A stretch of 64,000 bases of DNA from an uncultured Eubacteriales bacterium (GCA_900545815.1 URAM01000005.1:10186-74185), one strand, 5' to 3'; shown: positions 31,948 through 40,402, numbered from the stretch's first letter. A program made the numbers and translations. Notes: a model not told the origin generated them from the sequence alone.

Positions 31948-32805
31948 ATGAAAGGTATCATTCTGGCTGCGGGCAAAGGCACCCGCCTGTACCCCATGAC
32001 CCGTCCGGTCTGCAAACCGCTGCTGCCGGTGTACGATAAGCCGTTGATCTACTATTCCGTATCCATCCTCATAGAGGCCGGTATTCGGGAGATCTTGGTC
32101 ATCGTACCCCCCGGCGAGGAGCATGTATTCCAGGCGCTGCTGGGAGATGGCAGTCAGTGGGGGGTCTCCATCGCCTACGCCGTCCAGCTGGTGCCCCGTG
32201 GCATCGCAGACGCCATGCTGGTGGGAGCGGAGTTCATCGGCCAGGACAGCGTGTGCCTGGTGCTGGGGGACAACATCTTCTACCAAGAGGGCTTCGCTGC
32301 CGTGCTGAAACAGGCGGTTGCCCACAACAATGGCGCCACCGTGTTCGGCTACTATGTGGAAGACCCTAGACCCTTCGGCGTGGTGGAGTTTGACGAGAAG
32401 GGCAAGGCTCTGTCCATCGAGGAAAAGCCTCAACACCCTAAGAGCCACTATATCATCCCCGGCCTGTACTTCTATGACAATCAGGTGATCGACATCGCCC
32501 GCAAGCTGACCCCCTCCGCCCGTGGGGAATTGGAAATTACCGACGTGAATCTGGAGTATCTCCGTCGGGAACAGCTCCAAGTGGTGCGTCTGGAACGGGA
32601 CTTCCTGTGGCTGGACGCAGGCACGGCGGACAGTGTACTGGAGGCGGCCGAACGGGTGCGGGACATCCAGCGGGACACCGGTCACTATGTGGGCTGCATC
32701 GAAAAGTGCGCCCGAGAGACCGGTTGGATCTCCAAGGAGCAAGTTCATCAGCTGGGGAAGGAACTGGAAAAGACTCGGTATGGGCAGTACCTGCTGAGTC
32801 TGTGA
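31948..32805 (+). CDS. rfbA: Glucose-1-phosphate thymidylyltransferase
   Basis: A 285-residue nucleotidyltransferase making dTDP-glucose from dTTP and glucose-1-phosphate, the first step to dTDP-rhamnose for surface polysaccharide. The N-terminus 'MKGIILAAGKGTRLYPMTRPVCKPLLPVYDKPLIYY' is the signature, and 'LVLGDNIFY', 'VVEFDEKGKALSIEEKP' and 'DFLWLDAGTADSVLEA' are typical of RmlA. The usual rfbB/C/D partners are not adjacent. The start follows AAAAGGAG. Its own strong promoter marks it as separately expressed. Confidence 0.93.
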   Translation: MKGIILAAGKGTRLYPMTRPVCKPLLPVYDKPLIYYSVSILIEAGIREILVIVPPGEEHVFQALLGDGSQWGVSIAYAVQLVPRGIADAMLVGAEFIGQDSVCLVLGDNIFYQEGFAAVLKQAVAHNNGATVFGYYVEDPRPFGVVEFDEKGKALSIEEKPQHPKSHYIIPGLYFYDNQVIDIARKLTPSARGELEITDVNLEYLRREQLQVVRLERDFLWLDAGTADSVLEAAERVRDIQRDTGHYVGCIEKCARETGWISKEQVHQLGKELEKTRYGQYLLSL

Positions 32806-32825
32806 AGCAAATAGAGCAGAGCCAT

Positions 32826-32856
32826 GCGCCGGACAGAGGAGCAACGTGTCCGGCGC
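32826..32856 (+). terminator. Hairpin after rfbA
   Basis: Perfect 10-bp stem GCGCCGGACA (32826-32835) / TGTCCGGCGC (32847-32856) with no T run. It could be a weak terminator or an mRNA stabiliser between rfbA and the MscS gene. Confidence 0.4.
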
Positions 32857-32894
32857 TGGTGGTTGCCTTCACTAGATAGAGAGGAGGAGCAGCA

Positions 32895-33716
32895 ATGCTC
32901 AAGTTTTTAGAAAAGACGCTGGATGTGGATCTCAGCACCCTGCGCACCGCCATGGCCGGTCATGTGTTTGGCATCATCGCTACACTGGTCATCGGATTCC
33001 TGGTGGTCAAGCTCATCATCCTGGCCGTGGACAAGACTCTTTCAAAACTGCCCTTGGAAAAGACCCTGTACCGGTTCATTCACTCAGTGGTGCGCATCAT
33101 AGTGTACTTCATTTGGATCTTGGAAGTGGCCAGCCGCTGCGGCCTGGACGCCAAATACCTGGTCACCCTGGCCTCGGTGCTCTCTGCTGCCTTTGCCCTG
33201 GCTGCCCAAGGCTCTCTGTCCAACTTATTCGGCGGGGTTTTGCTGCTGGTGTCCAAGCCCTTCCTGGTGGGTGATTATGTCATCGCCGGCGGGGTAGAGG
33301 GGACGGTTTTGCAGATTGGCCTGCTTAACACCCAGATCAACACCCTGGACAACAAGCGCATCAGTGTCCCCAACAGCACCATCTCCAGCGCCACCATCAC
33401 CAACTGCTCCACCGAGGGAAAACGACGGGTGGATCTGACCTTCTATGCGTCCTATGACAACTCTGCCGACCAGGTCAAGCGTGCCATCTTAGAGGCAGTG
33501 GCGCAGGTGGATCGGATCATCAACGACCCCATCCCGCCCTTTATCCGAGTGACCGAGTATGGCCAGAGCGGAATCGGCTATGCGGTAAAGGTGTGGTGTC
33601 TCACATCGGACTATTGGGATGTATATTACGACCTGATGGAGAACGTGAAGGATTCCTTTGACCGAAATGGCGTGGAAATGCCTTACAACCATATGGTCAT
33701 CCAAATGGAGCGGTGA
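32895..33716 (+). CDS. Small-conductance mechanosensitive channel (MscS family)
   Basis: A 273-residue membrane channel that opens under tension to release solutes after osmotic downshift. It has three N-terminal membrane helices; the pore-lining helix is Gly/Ala rich ('LASVLSAAFALAAQGSLSNLFGGVLLLVSKPF'). The cytoplasmic beta domain follows ('VGDYVIAGGVEGTVLQIGLLNTQINTLDNKRISVPNSTI'). The C-terminal part is complete. AGAGAGGAGGAG precedes the start. Confidence 0.92.
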   Translation: MLKFLEKTLDVDLSTLRTAMAGHVFGIIATLVIGFLVVKLIILAVDKTLSKLPLEKTLYRFIHSVVRIIVYFIWILEVASRCGLDAKYLVTLASVLSAAFALAAQGSLSNLFGGVLLLVSKPFLVGDYVIAGGVEGTVLQIGLLNTQINTLDNKRISVPNSTISSATITNCSTEGKRRVDLTFYASYDNSADQVKRAILEAVAQVDRIINDPIPPFIRVTEYGQSGIGYAVKVWCLTSDYWDVYYDLMENVKDSFDRNGVEMPYNHMVIQMER

Positions 33717-33743
33717 GCCGTTCGATAAAATACACACTTCCCC

Positions 33744-33772
33744 TTGCAAAAAGGGCGGATTTGCGATAAAAT
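33744..33772 (+). promoter_or_regulatory. Sigma-A promoter of efp
   Basis: TTGCAA (33744-33749), 17-base spacer, TAAAAT (33767-33772). It lies 63 bases before the efp start. Confidence 0.6.
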
Positions 33773-33835
33773 AAAGCAAATATGACTTGCGCCGCCCTGC
33801 GGCCGGGTTGTTGAATCTTGAAGGAGCTGAATAGA

Positions 33836-34396
33836 ATGATTACTGCCAGCGATTTTAGAAATGGCAAGACCTTCGAATATGAGGGAAAGGTAATGCAGGT
33901 CGTGGAATTCCAGCACGTCAAGCCCGGCAAGGGCGCTGCTTTTGTGCGGACGAAGATGAAGAACGTTATCACCGGTGCAGTCACGGAAACGTCCTTCAAC
34001 CCCACTGCAAAGTTTGAAGAAGCATTCATCGAACGCAAGGAAATGGAATACAGCTATGCGGACGATGGTCTGTATTATTTCATGGACACCGAGACCTATG
34101 ACATGATCCCCCTCAACAGCGATCAGCTGGGGGACGCATTCAAGTTTGTCAAGGAGAACACCCCCTGTAAGGTTCTGTCCTATAAGGGCAAGGTCTTTGG
34201 CGTGGAACCCCCCAACTTCATGGAGCTGGAAGTGGTCAAGACCGAACCTGGCGTCCGTGGCGATACTGCTACCAACGTGACCAAGCCCGCTACCTTGGAG
34301 ACTGGTGCGGAGATCAAGGTGCCTCTGTTCATCAACGAAGGCGACCGCATCCAGGTCGACACCCGTACTGGCGAATATATGTCTCGTTGTAAGTGA
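33836..34396 (+). CDS. efp: Elongation factor P
   Basis: A 186-residue translation factor that rescues ribosomes stalled at polyproline. All three beta domains are present; the tip of domain I is 'HVKPGKGAAFVRTKMKN', whose Lys is the site modified in many bacteria. The signature 'TATNVTKPATLETGAEIKVPLFINEGDRIQVDTRTGEY' closes the protein. The start at 33836 follows AAGGAG by 9 bases. It is relevant here because PolC in this genome has a long Pro-rich segment. Confidence 0.95.
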   Translation: MITASDFRNGKTFEYEGKVMQVVEFQHVKPGKGAAFVRTKMKNVITGAVTETSFNPTAKFEEAFIERKEMEYSYADDGLYYFMDTETYDMIPLNSDQLGDAFKFVKENTPCKVLSYKGKVFGVEPPNFMELEVVKTEPGVRGDTATNVTKPATLETGAEIKVPLFINEGDRIQVDTRTGEYMSRCK

Positions 34397-34405
34397 TCCA
34401 CTCTG

Positions 34406-34437
34406 CTGCGCTGGCCGTTGGGCTGGCGCAGTTTTTT
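34406..34437 (+). terminator. Terminator after efp
   Basis: 11-bp stem CTGCGCTGGCC (34406-34416) / GGCTGGCGCAG (34421-34431) with one wobble pair, followed by six T residues. Confidence 0.85.
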
Positions 34438-34463
34438 CAAATACGAAAGGAGCGAAAGAACCC

Positions 34464-34835
34464 ATGTCTCTGGCAGAAAAAATGGGATACCTCCGTGGCT
34501 TGGCCGATGGCCTGAACCTGGACGAGGCGAAGGATCAGCAGGGGAAACTGCTGGCCGCCCTGGTGGACGTGGTGGAGGAGCTGGCCGACCAGACCACCGC
34601 CAACGAGGAAGCACTCAAGGAGCTGAATGAACAGCTGGACGAGCTGACCGAGAGCTTGGACGTGTTGGAGACCTTGGTGGTGGACAGCTTCGAGGACGAG
34701 GAGGAGGATGAGTACGAGGTGGAGTGCCCCAACTGCGGCGGCGCCATCCTGTTGGACGGGGAGACCCTGGAGTCCGGCGTGGTCACCTGTCCCGCCTGCG
34801 AGAAAAAATTCCAGATCGACCTCGGGTTTGAATAA
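34464..34835 (+). CDS. CD1247-type protein with coiled coil and zinc ribbon
   Basis: A 123-residue protein: N-terminal domain 'MSLAEKMGYLRGLADGLNLD' (the CD1247 N-terminal type seen in Clostridia), a Glu/Leu-rich coiled coil (about 25-75, 'LKELNEQLDELTESLDVLETL'), an acidic linker, and a C-terminal zinc ribbon with two CxxC knuckles ('VECPNCGG', 'VTCPACEKKF'). Function unknown. It follows the efp terminator and has AAAGGAG at the right distance. Confidence 0.8.
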   Translation: MSLAEKMGYLRGLADGLNLDEAKDQQGKLLAALVDVVEELADQTTANEEALKELNEQLDELTESLDVLETLVVDSFEDEEEDEYEVECPNCGGAILLDGETLESGVVTCPACEKKFQIDLGFE

Positions 34836-34845
34836 AATGGTTCGG

Positions 34846-34884
34846 AAAAGACCCAACGTGGCAGCAATCACGTCGGGTCTTTTT
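34846..34884 (+). terminator. Terminator after the zinc-ribbon gene
   Basis: Stem AAAAGACCC..ACGTG (34846-34860) with CACGT..GGGTCTTTT (34869-34884), ending in a T run. Confidence 0.8.
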
Positions 34885-34902
34885 GCGTCTGGAAGGGGAG
34901 GT

Positions 34903-35034
34903 GACAAAGGACATTGGGAATTTGCCCATTGCTGTTGCTATCGCTTCCCACCTATGTGGACAGTTCTGCTGTGTGTCAGCGCTGTCGGGGTGACCGGCAC
35001 CGTTCTGACCAGAAAGAGAAAGCGGACGAAGTAA
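34903..35034 (+). pseudogene. Possible remnant of a sortase-anchored protein C-terminus
   Basis: The last 26 codons (from ATG 34954) read 'MWTVLLCVSAVGVTGTVLTR' and then a basic tail ending KRKRTK. This hydrophobic-plus-basic pattern closely resembles the tail of LPXTG surface proteins. No LPXTG, signal peptide or longer reading frame is present upstream, so at most it is a relic or a tiny membrane peptide. Low confidence. Confidence 0.25.
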
Positions 35035-35070
35035 CCGGCTGGAAGCCTGTTACCGCTCCATAGACAAAAA

Positions 35071-35104
35071 GAAAGCTGTGTGAATGTTCCTTCACACAGC
35101 TTTC
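35071..35104. terminator. Hairpin terminator at the end of the EamA gene
   Basis: A 14-bp perfect stem GAAAGCTGTGTGAA (35071-35084) / TTCACACAGCTTTC (35091-35104). On the minus strand it follows the EamA stop (35113) and is flanked by TTTTTG. Confidence 0.8.
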
Positions 35105-35112
35105 TTTCGCGA

Positions 35113-36021
35113 TCAAGATTCCGCCGTCTGTTTCCCCTCCAAAATGGGCAGCTGGGAGATGAGCACTGCGGCGAAGATGAGGGCGCAGCCGAAGAACTCT
35201 CGGCTGGTGGGCACCTGGCTCAGCAGCAGGATGCCGCCCAGGACGGAGAACACCGATTCCAGGCTCATGAGCAGGGTCGCCACCGTAGGGGCGGCGTACT
35301 GCTGCCCCACCACCTGCAAGGTGTAGGCCACACCACAGGAGAGAATGCCGGCGTATAGGATGGCGGGCAGGGCGCTCTGAATGGCGTTCCAGGTGGGCTG
35401 CTCGAACAGGAACATGATGATGCCGGAGATAACGCCGGTGGTCAGCAGTTGGATAAAAGAGAGCTTGATGGCATCGGTCAGGGACACGAAGTGATCCACG
35501 CACAGGATATGGAAGCAGAAGCACAGGGAACAGAGGACGGTCAGCGTGTCCCCACGGGAAAGCTCCAAGGGGCCGTTGATGCTCAGGAAGTAGAACCCCA
35601 CTGCGGCCACTACCACGCAGCCCCAAATTTTCGCTGGAACACGCTTATGCAAAAACAGGCCGAACACAGGCACCAGGATGATGTACATGGAGGTGATGAA
35701 CCCGGACTTGCCCACGGTAGTGTAAGCCAGCCCCACCTGCTGGAAGGAGGCGGCAAAGGTCATCACGACGCCGCAGGCCAGACCGCCCTTGAGCAGGGTC
35801 TTCTTTTCCGCCTGGGTCATCTCGCGATAGGTGCCTGCCTTCTTCTTGCGGCTGTCCGAGACCAGGATGACCGGCACCAGGGTCAGCGCACCCAGGAGGT
35901 AACGGCTGGACTGGAAGGTAAAGGGGCCAACGTGATCCATCCCCACGGTCTGCGCCACGAACGCAAACCCCCAGATGATGGCGGCCAGCAGCAGGGCGGC
36001 GCTGGCGTACAGTTTCTTCAT
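35113..36021 (-). CDS. EamA/DMT family transporter
   Basis: A 302-residue membrane protein with two EamA repeats of five helices each. The first opens with 'ALLLAAIIWGFAFVAQTVGMDHVGPFTFQSSRYLLGALTL'; the second ends 'PTVATLLMSLESVFSVLGGILLLSQVPTSREFFGCALIFAAVLIS'. Family members export small metabolites such as amino acids; the substrate cannot be predicted. The start at 36021 has AGGTG 6 bases upstream. Its promoter lies within a 13-bp inverted repeat (36031-36066). Confidence 0.9.
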   Translation of the reverse strand: MKKLYASAALLLAAIIWGFAFVAQTVGMDHVGPFTFQSSRYLLGALTLVPVILVSDSRKKKAGTYREMTQAEKKTLLKGGLACGVVMTFAASFQQVGLAYTTVGKSGFITSMYIILVPVFGLFLHKRVPAKIWGCVVVAAVGFYFLSINGPLELSRGDTLTVLCSLCFCFHILCVDHFVSLTDAIKLSFIQLLTTGVISGIIMFLFEQPTWNAIQSALPAILYAGILSCGVAYTLQVVGQQYAAPTVATLLMSLESVFSVLGGILLLSQVPTSREFFGCALIFAAVLISQLPILEGKQTAES

Positions 36022-36030
36022 GGTATCACC

Positions 36031-36066
36031 TCGTGCTATAATGAAATGCAGTCCATTATAGCACGA
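36031..36066. promoter_or_regulatory. Perfect 13-bp inverted repeat covering the EamA promoter
   Basis: TCGTGCTATAATG (36031-36043) and its exact complement CATTATAGCACGA (36054-36066) with a 10-base centre. Each arm contains TATAAT, one per strand. The right arm supplies the -10 of EamA. The symmetry suggests an operator or a promoter-overlapping hairpin. Confidence 0.6.
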
Positions 36067-36083
36067 GTCCTGTCGAATGACAA
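36055..36083 (-). promoter_or_regulatory. Sigma-A promoter of the EamA gene
   Basis: On the minus strand TTGTCA (36083-36078), 17-base spacer, TATAAT (36060-36055). It lies inside the 3' end of the upstream gene and 34 bases before the EamA start. Confidence 0.65.
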
Positions 36084-36727
36084 GCAGCAGCCAACACCCG
36101 TACATCCTGCCAATGCACCGCCCCCTGCTCCACCAGATAGGCCAACGATCCCTCCCGTGGACAGTCCTCCGGCAGGGTGACGCCGGGGCAGGACAGGGTG
36201 AGTCCTTTCGGGTGGGGGGTGTCTCCGGAGAGGGCGATGCCGGTGCTGGAATCAGTGAAATTCAATGTTAAATCCCCACCCTGCGCCAAAATAGGCAGCC
36301 CGAACCGCCGCTGCAAATTCCACGCCAGCCCCTCACAGTCCGGTATCTCCAACGCCAGCCCCCGCACCACCGGCGCCAGCGCCGTGCAGCAGGCCACCAC
36401 CGAGCGATCTACCTGCTTGGCACGCAGCCCCACAAAGGCTTGCCCAGGGGGGATGTGCCGCCGTGCCAGCTCCACCAATGCCGCCTGTCCCGCCAGCGCC
36501 CGCCATAGCGGCCCCGTGGCCACCGGCGGCAGCAGGATAGCGTCATCGGCGAGCAGGCGGGTGACGCCGTGGCGGCGGAGGGTGGTGAGGGCACGCTGCA
36601 CGGTGCGGTCAGGGTGGCTGTTCCGGGGCAGCTCTACCCGCCACAGGGAGACATGACAAAACTCCTCCTCAAAATAGCGGATGCGCCACCCCCGTTCCCG
36701 CCAGACCAGATAACCCACCAATCCCAT
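36056..36727 (-). CDS. Conserved-looking hypothetical protein
   Basis: A 223-residue protein I do not recognise. There is no signal peptide or clear membrane helix. It is rich in Arg and Leu; the first third reads as a mixed alpha/beta region ('VGYLVWRERGWRIRYFEEEF', 'RALTTLRRHGVTRLLADDAI'), the centre contains 'VDRSVVACCTALAPVVRGLALEI' with a Cys pair, and the end has 'DLTLNFTDSSTGIALSG'. ATG 36727 follows GGAGAGG closely; GTG 36730 is also possible. The shadow frame on the other strand is less protein-like. It ends inside the EamA promoter palindrome. Confidence 0.7.
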   Translation of the reverse strand: MGLVGYLVWRERGWRIRYFEEEFCHVSLWRVELPRNSHPDRTVQRALTTLRRHGVTRLLADDAILLPPVATGPLWRALAGQAALVELARRHIPPGQAFVGLRAKQVDRSVVACCTALAPVVRGLALEIPDCEGLAWNLQRRFGLPILAQGGDLTLNFTDSSTGIALSGDTPHPKGLTLSCPGVTLPEDCPREGSLAYLVEQGAVHWQDVRVLAAACHSTGLVL

Positions 36728-36771
36728 CACCTCTCCAACAGCCTATGACCGTTTCCAGGTAGAAATGCCGG

Positions 36772-36800
36772 TTGCCGATGGAGAAAAGAGATGGTACACT
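36772..36800 (+). promoter_or_regulatory. Promoter of the FAD-dependent oxidoreductase gene
   Basis: TTGCCG (36772-36777), 17-base spacer, TACACT (36795-36800) with a TGG extended -10; 40 bases before the start codon. Confidence 0.55.
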
Positions 36801-36840
36801 AGGGGTTGGATTTTATTGATATTAAGGTAAGGAGAATAAG

Positions 36841-38421
36841 ATGATTCGCATCAGCAATATCCGGATGCCGCTAGATTACCAGCCAGAACAGCTGGAAAAG
36901 AAGGTGTGCAAGCTCCTGCGCACCCGCAGCGGCATCCAGGCCATCCACCTGGTCAAACAGTCGGTGGATGCTCGAAAAAAATCCGACCTGCACTTTGTCC
37001 TCTCCGTGGACGTGGAAGCGGAGGGGGAAGGGGCGCTGGTCAAAGGGGCGAAGTCCAATCAGATCAAGCTGGTGGTGCGCAAGCCCTACCAGTTCCCACC
37101 CGTCCAGCGTACCAGCACCCAGCCCCCCGTGGTGGTGGGCATGGGGCCAGCCGGTCTGTTTGCCGCCCTGTATCTGGCTCGGAACGGCATCCCCTCCATC
37201 GTCCTGGAGCGAGGGGCACCGGTGGAGGAACGGACGAAAAAAGTAGAGCAGTTCTGGCGCACCGGTCAACTGGACGCCACCACCAACGTCCAGTTCGGCG
37301 AGGGCGGTGCAGGCACATTCTCCGACGGCAAGCTGACTACCGGCACGCATGACCCCCGCATTGGCACGGTATTGGACACCTTTATTGAGATGGGCGCACC
37401 GGAGGACATCGCCCATTCCTTCCGTCCCCATGTGGGCACTGACGTCCTTCGCCAGGTGGTGCGGAACATCCGGCTGGAGCTGATTCGCTTGGGCTGCGAT
37501 GTCCGCTTCGGCCACCAGCTCACCGGTCTCCGCCAGGAGACCGGCCGCCTGACAGGTCTCACCGTCACCAGTCCAGAGGGCACCTACGACCTCACCACTG
37601 ATGCCCTCGTATTGGCGCCCGGCCACTCCGCCCGAGACACCTTTTCCCTCCTCCACCGAGCCGGCGTCCCCATGGAGCGCAAAGCCTTCGCCATCGGCGT
37701 CCGCATCGAGCATGACCAAGCCGCCATCAGCCAAGCCCAGTATGGCGACGCCTGGGCGCACCTGCCCCCCAGCGACTACCGCCTCTCCTGCCATCTGCCC
37801 AGCGGCCGCAGCGCCTTTTCCTTCTGCGTCTGCCCCGGCGGTCAGGTGGTGGCGTCGGCGTCCACACCGGAGCACCTAGTCACCAACGGCATGAGCTACC
37901 GTGCCCGGGACGGCCAGAACATCAACGGCGGCTTCCTGGTGGGGGTCAACCCAACGGATTTTGGGGCGGGGGATGTACTGGCCGGCGTCCGGTTCCAGGA
38001 GCAGTGGGAGCACAGCGCCTACCTGCTGGGCGGCGGTGGGTTCCGCGCACCGGCGCAGCTGGTGGGGGACTTTTTGCAGGGGCGTCCGTCCACTCATGTG
38101 GGCGCCATCCGTCCCACCTATCAGCCCGGCGTCACCTGGACAGACCTGCGTGACTGCCTGCCCCAGTATGTCACCGACACGTTGCGGGAGGCTCTGCCTC
38201 TGTTAGACCGGAAAGTTCACGGCTTCGCCCATCCGGAGGCGGTACTCACCGGAGTGGAGACCCGTTCTTCCTCACCGGTGAAGATTCTGCGGGACGAGAG
38301 CTATCAGTGCGCCCTGCGGGGCATCTTCCCCTGCGGCGAGGGCTGCGGCTACGCCGGCGGCATCATGAGCGCTGCTGTGGATGGCATCCGAGTGGCGGAA
38401 GCGGTGGTTGGTCAGGGTTGA
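36841..38421 (+). CDS. FAD-dependent oxidoreductase (COG2509-like)
   Basis: A 526-residue flavoprotein. The first 90 residues form a small alpha/beta domain ('MIRISNIRMPLDYQPEQLEKKVCKLL'), followed by the FAD-binding Rossmann motif 'PVVVGMGPAGLFAALYLARNGIPSIVLERG' (about 98). 'FGEGGAGTFSDGKLTTGTHD' and the C-terminal 'GIFPCGEGCGYAGGIMSAAVDGIRVAEAV' are typical of the uncharacterised FAD-dependent dehydrogenase family COG2509. The substrate is unknown. It stands alone with its own promoter. Confidence 0.87.
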   Translation: MIRISNIRMPLDYQPEQLEKKVCKLLRTRSGIQAIHLVKQSVDARKKSDLHFVLSVDVEAEGEGALVKGAKSNQIKLVVRKPYQFPPVQRTSTQPPVVVGMGPAGLFAALYLARNGIPSIVLERGAPVEERTKKVEQFWRTGQLDATTNVQFGEGGAGTFSDGKLTTGTHDPRIGTVLDTFIEMGAPEDIAHSFRPHVGTDVLRQVVRNIRLELIRLGCDVRFGHQLTGLRQETGRLTGLTVTSPEGTYDLTTDALVLAPGHSARDTFSLLHRAGVPMERKAFAIGVRIEHDQAAISQAQYGDAWAHLPPSDYRLSCHLPSGRSAFSFCVCPGGQVVASASTPEHLVTNGMSYRARDGQNINGGFLVGVNPTDFGAGDVLAGVRFQEQWEHSAYLLGGGGFRAPAQLVGDFLQGRPSTHVGAIRPTYQPGVTWTDLRDCLPQYVTDTLREALPLLDRKVHGFAHPEAVLTGVETRSSSPVKILRDESYQCALRGIFPCGEGCGYAGGIMSAAVDGIRVAEAVVGQG

Positions 38422-38475
38422 GGGGAGGTTTTTGGGAAAAATCTCTGGAAATCCGAAGAAAATGCGGAAAAAACC

Positions 38476-38504
38476 TTGCACTCAAGAGGAAAATAGTGTA
38501 TAGT
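38476..38504 (+). promoter_or_regulatory. Promoter of rpsB-tsf, with a long leader
   Basis: TTGCAC (38476-38481), 17-base spacer, TATAGT (38499-38504). The leader to the rpsB start is about 110 bases and GC-rich with pairing potential, so autoregulation by S2 binding is possible. I cannot match it to a known leader by eye. Confidence 0.6.
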
Positions 38505-38620
38505 ACTTCAGGATTACGCACACCCAGGTGGTCTGCGCCCTGTGTCCTGCCCGTTTTGGCGGTGGGATTGGCGTGGAAAAAGCCGGGTGGAGGTAACAAC
38601 TAAAAAGGAGGATTTTATCC

Positions 38621-39337
38621 ATGGCAGTCGTATCTATGAAGCAGCTTCTGGAAGCAGGCGTTCACTTCGGGCATCAGACCCGTCGTTGGAACCCCAAGAT
38701 GGCAACCTATATCTACACCGAGCGCAACGGTATCTATATCGTTGACTTGCAGAAGACCGTCAAGAAGCTGGAAGAAGCCTACAACTTCGTCAAGGACGTG
38801 GCAGCATCTGGCAAGACCGTCCTGTTCGTCGGCACTAAGAAGCAGGCTCAGGAAGCAATCAAGGAAGAAGCAACCCGTTGCAGCATGTTCTATGTCAACT
38901 CCCGTTGGCTGGGCGGCATGCTGACCAACTTCAAGACCATGCGTGGCCGTGTGGATCGCATGAATCAGCTGAAGAAGATGGAAGAAGACGGCACCTTCGA
39001 TATGCTCCCCAAGAAGGAAGTCATCAAGCTGATGCACGAGCAGGAAAAGCTGGAGAAGTACCTGGGCGGCGTCAAGGACATGAAGCAGCTCCCCGGTGCT
39101 GTGTTCGTGGTCGACCCCCGCAAGGAACACAATGCCATCGCTGAAGCTCGTAAGCTGAAGATCCCCGTGGTCGCCATCGTTGACACCAACTGCGATCCCG
39201 ACGAGATTGATTATGTCATCCCCGGCAACGATGACGCTATCCGCGCCATCCGTCTGATCTCCGGCGTCATGGCCAACGCTGTCACCGAAGGCAAGCAGGG
39301 CGAGGAAGTCGAAGAAGTCGAAGCAACCGAAGAATAA
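38621..39337 (+). CDS. rpsB: 30S ribosomal protein S2
   Basis: A 238-residue small-subunit protein. The signature start 'MKQLLEAGVHFGHQTRRWNPKM' and 'IVDTNCDPDEIDYVIPGNDDAIRAIRL' are diagnostic. AAAGGAGG lies 8 bases before ATG. The C-terminal tail is acidic. tsf follows 126 bases downstream, the standard rpsB-tsf pair. Codons are strongly biased (AAG, GAA, CTG), as expected for a highly expressed gene. Confidence 0.97.
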   Translation: MAVVSMKQLLEAGVHFGHQTRRWNPKMATYIYTERNGIYIVDLQKTVKKLEEAYNFVKDVAASGKTVLFVGTKKQAQEAIKEEATRCSMFYVNSRWLGGMLTNFKTMRGRVDRMNQLKKMEEDGTFDMLPKKEVIKLMHEQEKLEKYLGGVKDMKQLPGAVFVVDPRKEHNAIAEARKLKIPVVAIVDTNCDPDEIDYVIPGNDDAIRAIRLISGVMANAVTEGKQGEEVEEVEATEE

Positions 39338-39406
39338 TCTAGTTGAAACCCATCGGCACTGCTGTCCGGCACGGATAGGGTGCGATGGAAAGATTTATGA
39401 TACACC

Positions 39407-39445
39407 TGTCATAGGCCCGCCTGGCACGGGCGGGTCTATGTGACA
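39407..39445 (+). terminator. Hairpin between rpsB and tsf (attenuator candidate)
   Basis: TGTCATAGGCCCGCC (39407-39421) pairs with GGGCGGGTCTATGTGACA (39428-39445), a long imperfect stem without a T run. It may be a partial terminator setting the S2 to EF-Ts ratio, or an RNase-processing site. Confidence 0.4.
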
Positions 39446-39463
39446 TTATGGGAGGTAAATAAC

Positions 39464-40402
39464 ATGGCTGTTACCGCAAAAGATGTAAAAGAACTGCGCG
39501 AGATGACTGGCGTCGGCATGATGGACTGCAAGAAGGCTCTGGTAGCCTGCGATGGCGACAAGGAAAAGGCAATCGACTGGCTGCGTGAAAAGGGTCTGGC
39601 CGCACAGACCAAGAAGGCTTCCAAGATCGCTTCCGAAGGCGTCTCCCTGGCTATCGTTGAAAACGGCGTGGGCGTCGTGCTGGAATGCAACTCTCAGACC
39701 GACTTCGTGGCAAAGAACGCCACCTTCCAGGAATTCGTCACCGACTGCGCGAAGGCAGTTGCTGAGCAGAATCCCGCTGACATCGACGCTCTGAAGGCCG
39801 CTACCTATCCCGGCACCGACCGTACCGTGGATGCTGTTACCGCTGACAAGGTTCTGGCCATCGGCGAAAACCTGCAGCTGCGCCGTTTTGTCCGCTATGA
39901 TACCGGCCTGAATATCCCCTATGTCCACATGAACGGCAAGATCGGCGTTCTGGTGAACCTGGACGTGGCTGATGAACTGAAGACCAACGAGACCGTCATC
40001 AACCTGGGCAAGGATCTGGCAATGCAGATCGCAGCAATGAACCCCGCTTATGTCTCCAGCGACGAAGTTCCTGAAGAAGAAGTGGAGAAGGAAAAGGCTG
40101 TCCAGCTGGCAAAGGCTCTGGAGGAGAACGCTTCCAACACCAAGATGCCCGAAGAAAAGAAGCAGATGATCGCTGAGAAGAAGGTCGCTGGCCGTATGAA
40201 CAACTACTTCGCAGAAGTGTGCCTGCTCAACCAGCAGTTCGTCAAGGAAAGCAAGATGACCGTTGAACAGCACGTCAAGGCTGTCGCCAAGGAAGTCGGC
40301 GGCGACATCAAGGTTGTCAAGTTCGCTCGCTTCGAGACCGGCGAAGGTCTGGCCAAGAAGGAAGAAGACTTCGCAGCAGAAGTCGCCAGCATGATCAAGT
40401 AA
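39464..40402 (+). CDS. tsf: Elongation factor Ts
   Basis: A 312-residue guanine nucleotide exchange factor for EF-Tu. The N-terminal UBA-like domain 'VTAKDVKELREMTGVGMMDCKKALVACDGDKEKAIDWLREKG' and the core motif 'LECNSQTDFVAKN' (EF-Tu contact) are intact. Start at 39464 with GGGAGG 8 bases upstream. A terminator follows at 40432. Confidence 0.97.
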   Translation: MAVTAKDVKELREMTGVGMMDCKKALVACDGDKEKAIDWLREKGLAAQTKKASKIASEGVSLAIVENGVGVVLECNSQTDFVAKNATFQEFVTDCAKAVAEQNPADIDALKAATYPGTDRTVDAVTADKVLAIGENLQLRRFVRYDTGLNIPYVHMNGKIGVLVNLDVADELKTNETVINLGKDLAMQIAAMNPAYVSSDEVPEEEVEKEKAVQLAKALEENASNTKMPEEKKQMIAEKKVAGRMNNYFAEVCLLNQQFVKESKMTVEQHVKAVAKEVGGDIKVVKFARFETGEGLAKKEEDFAAEVASMIK

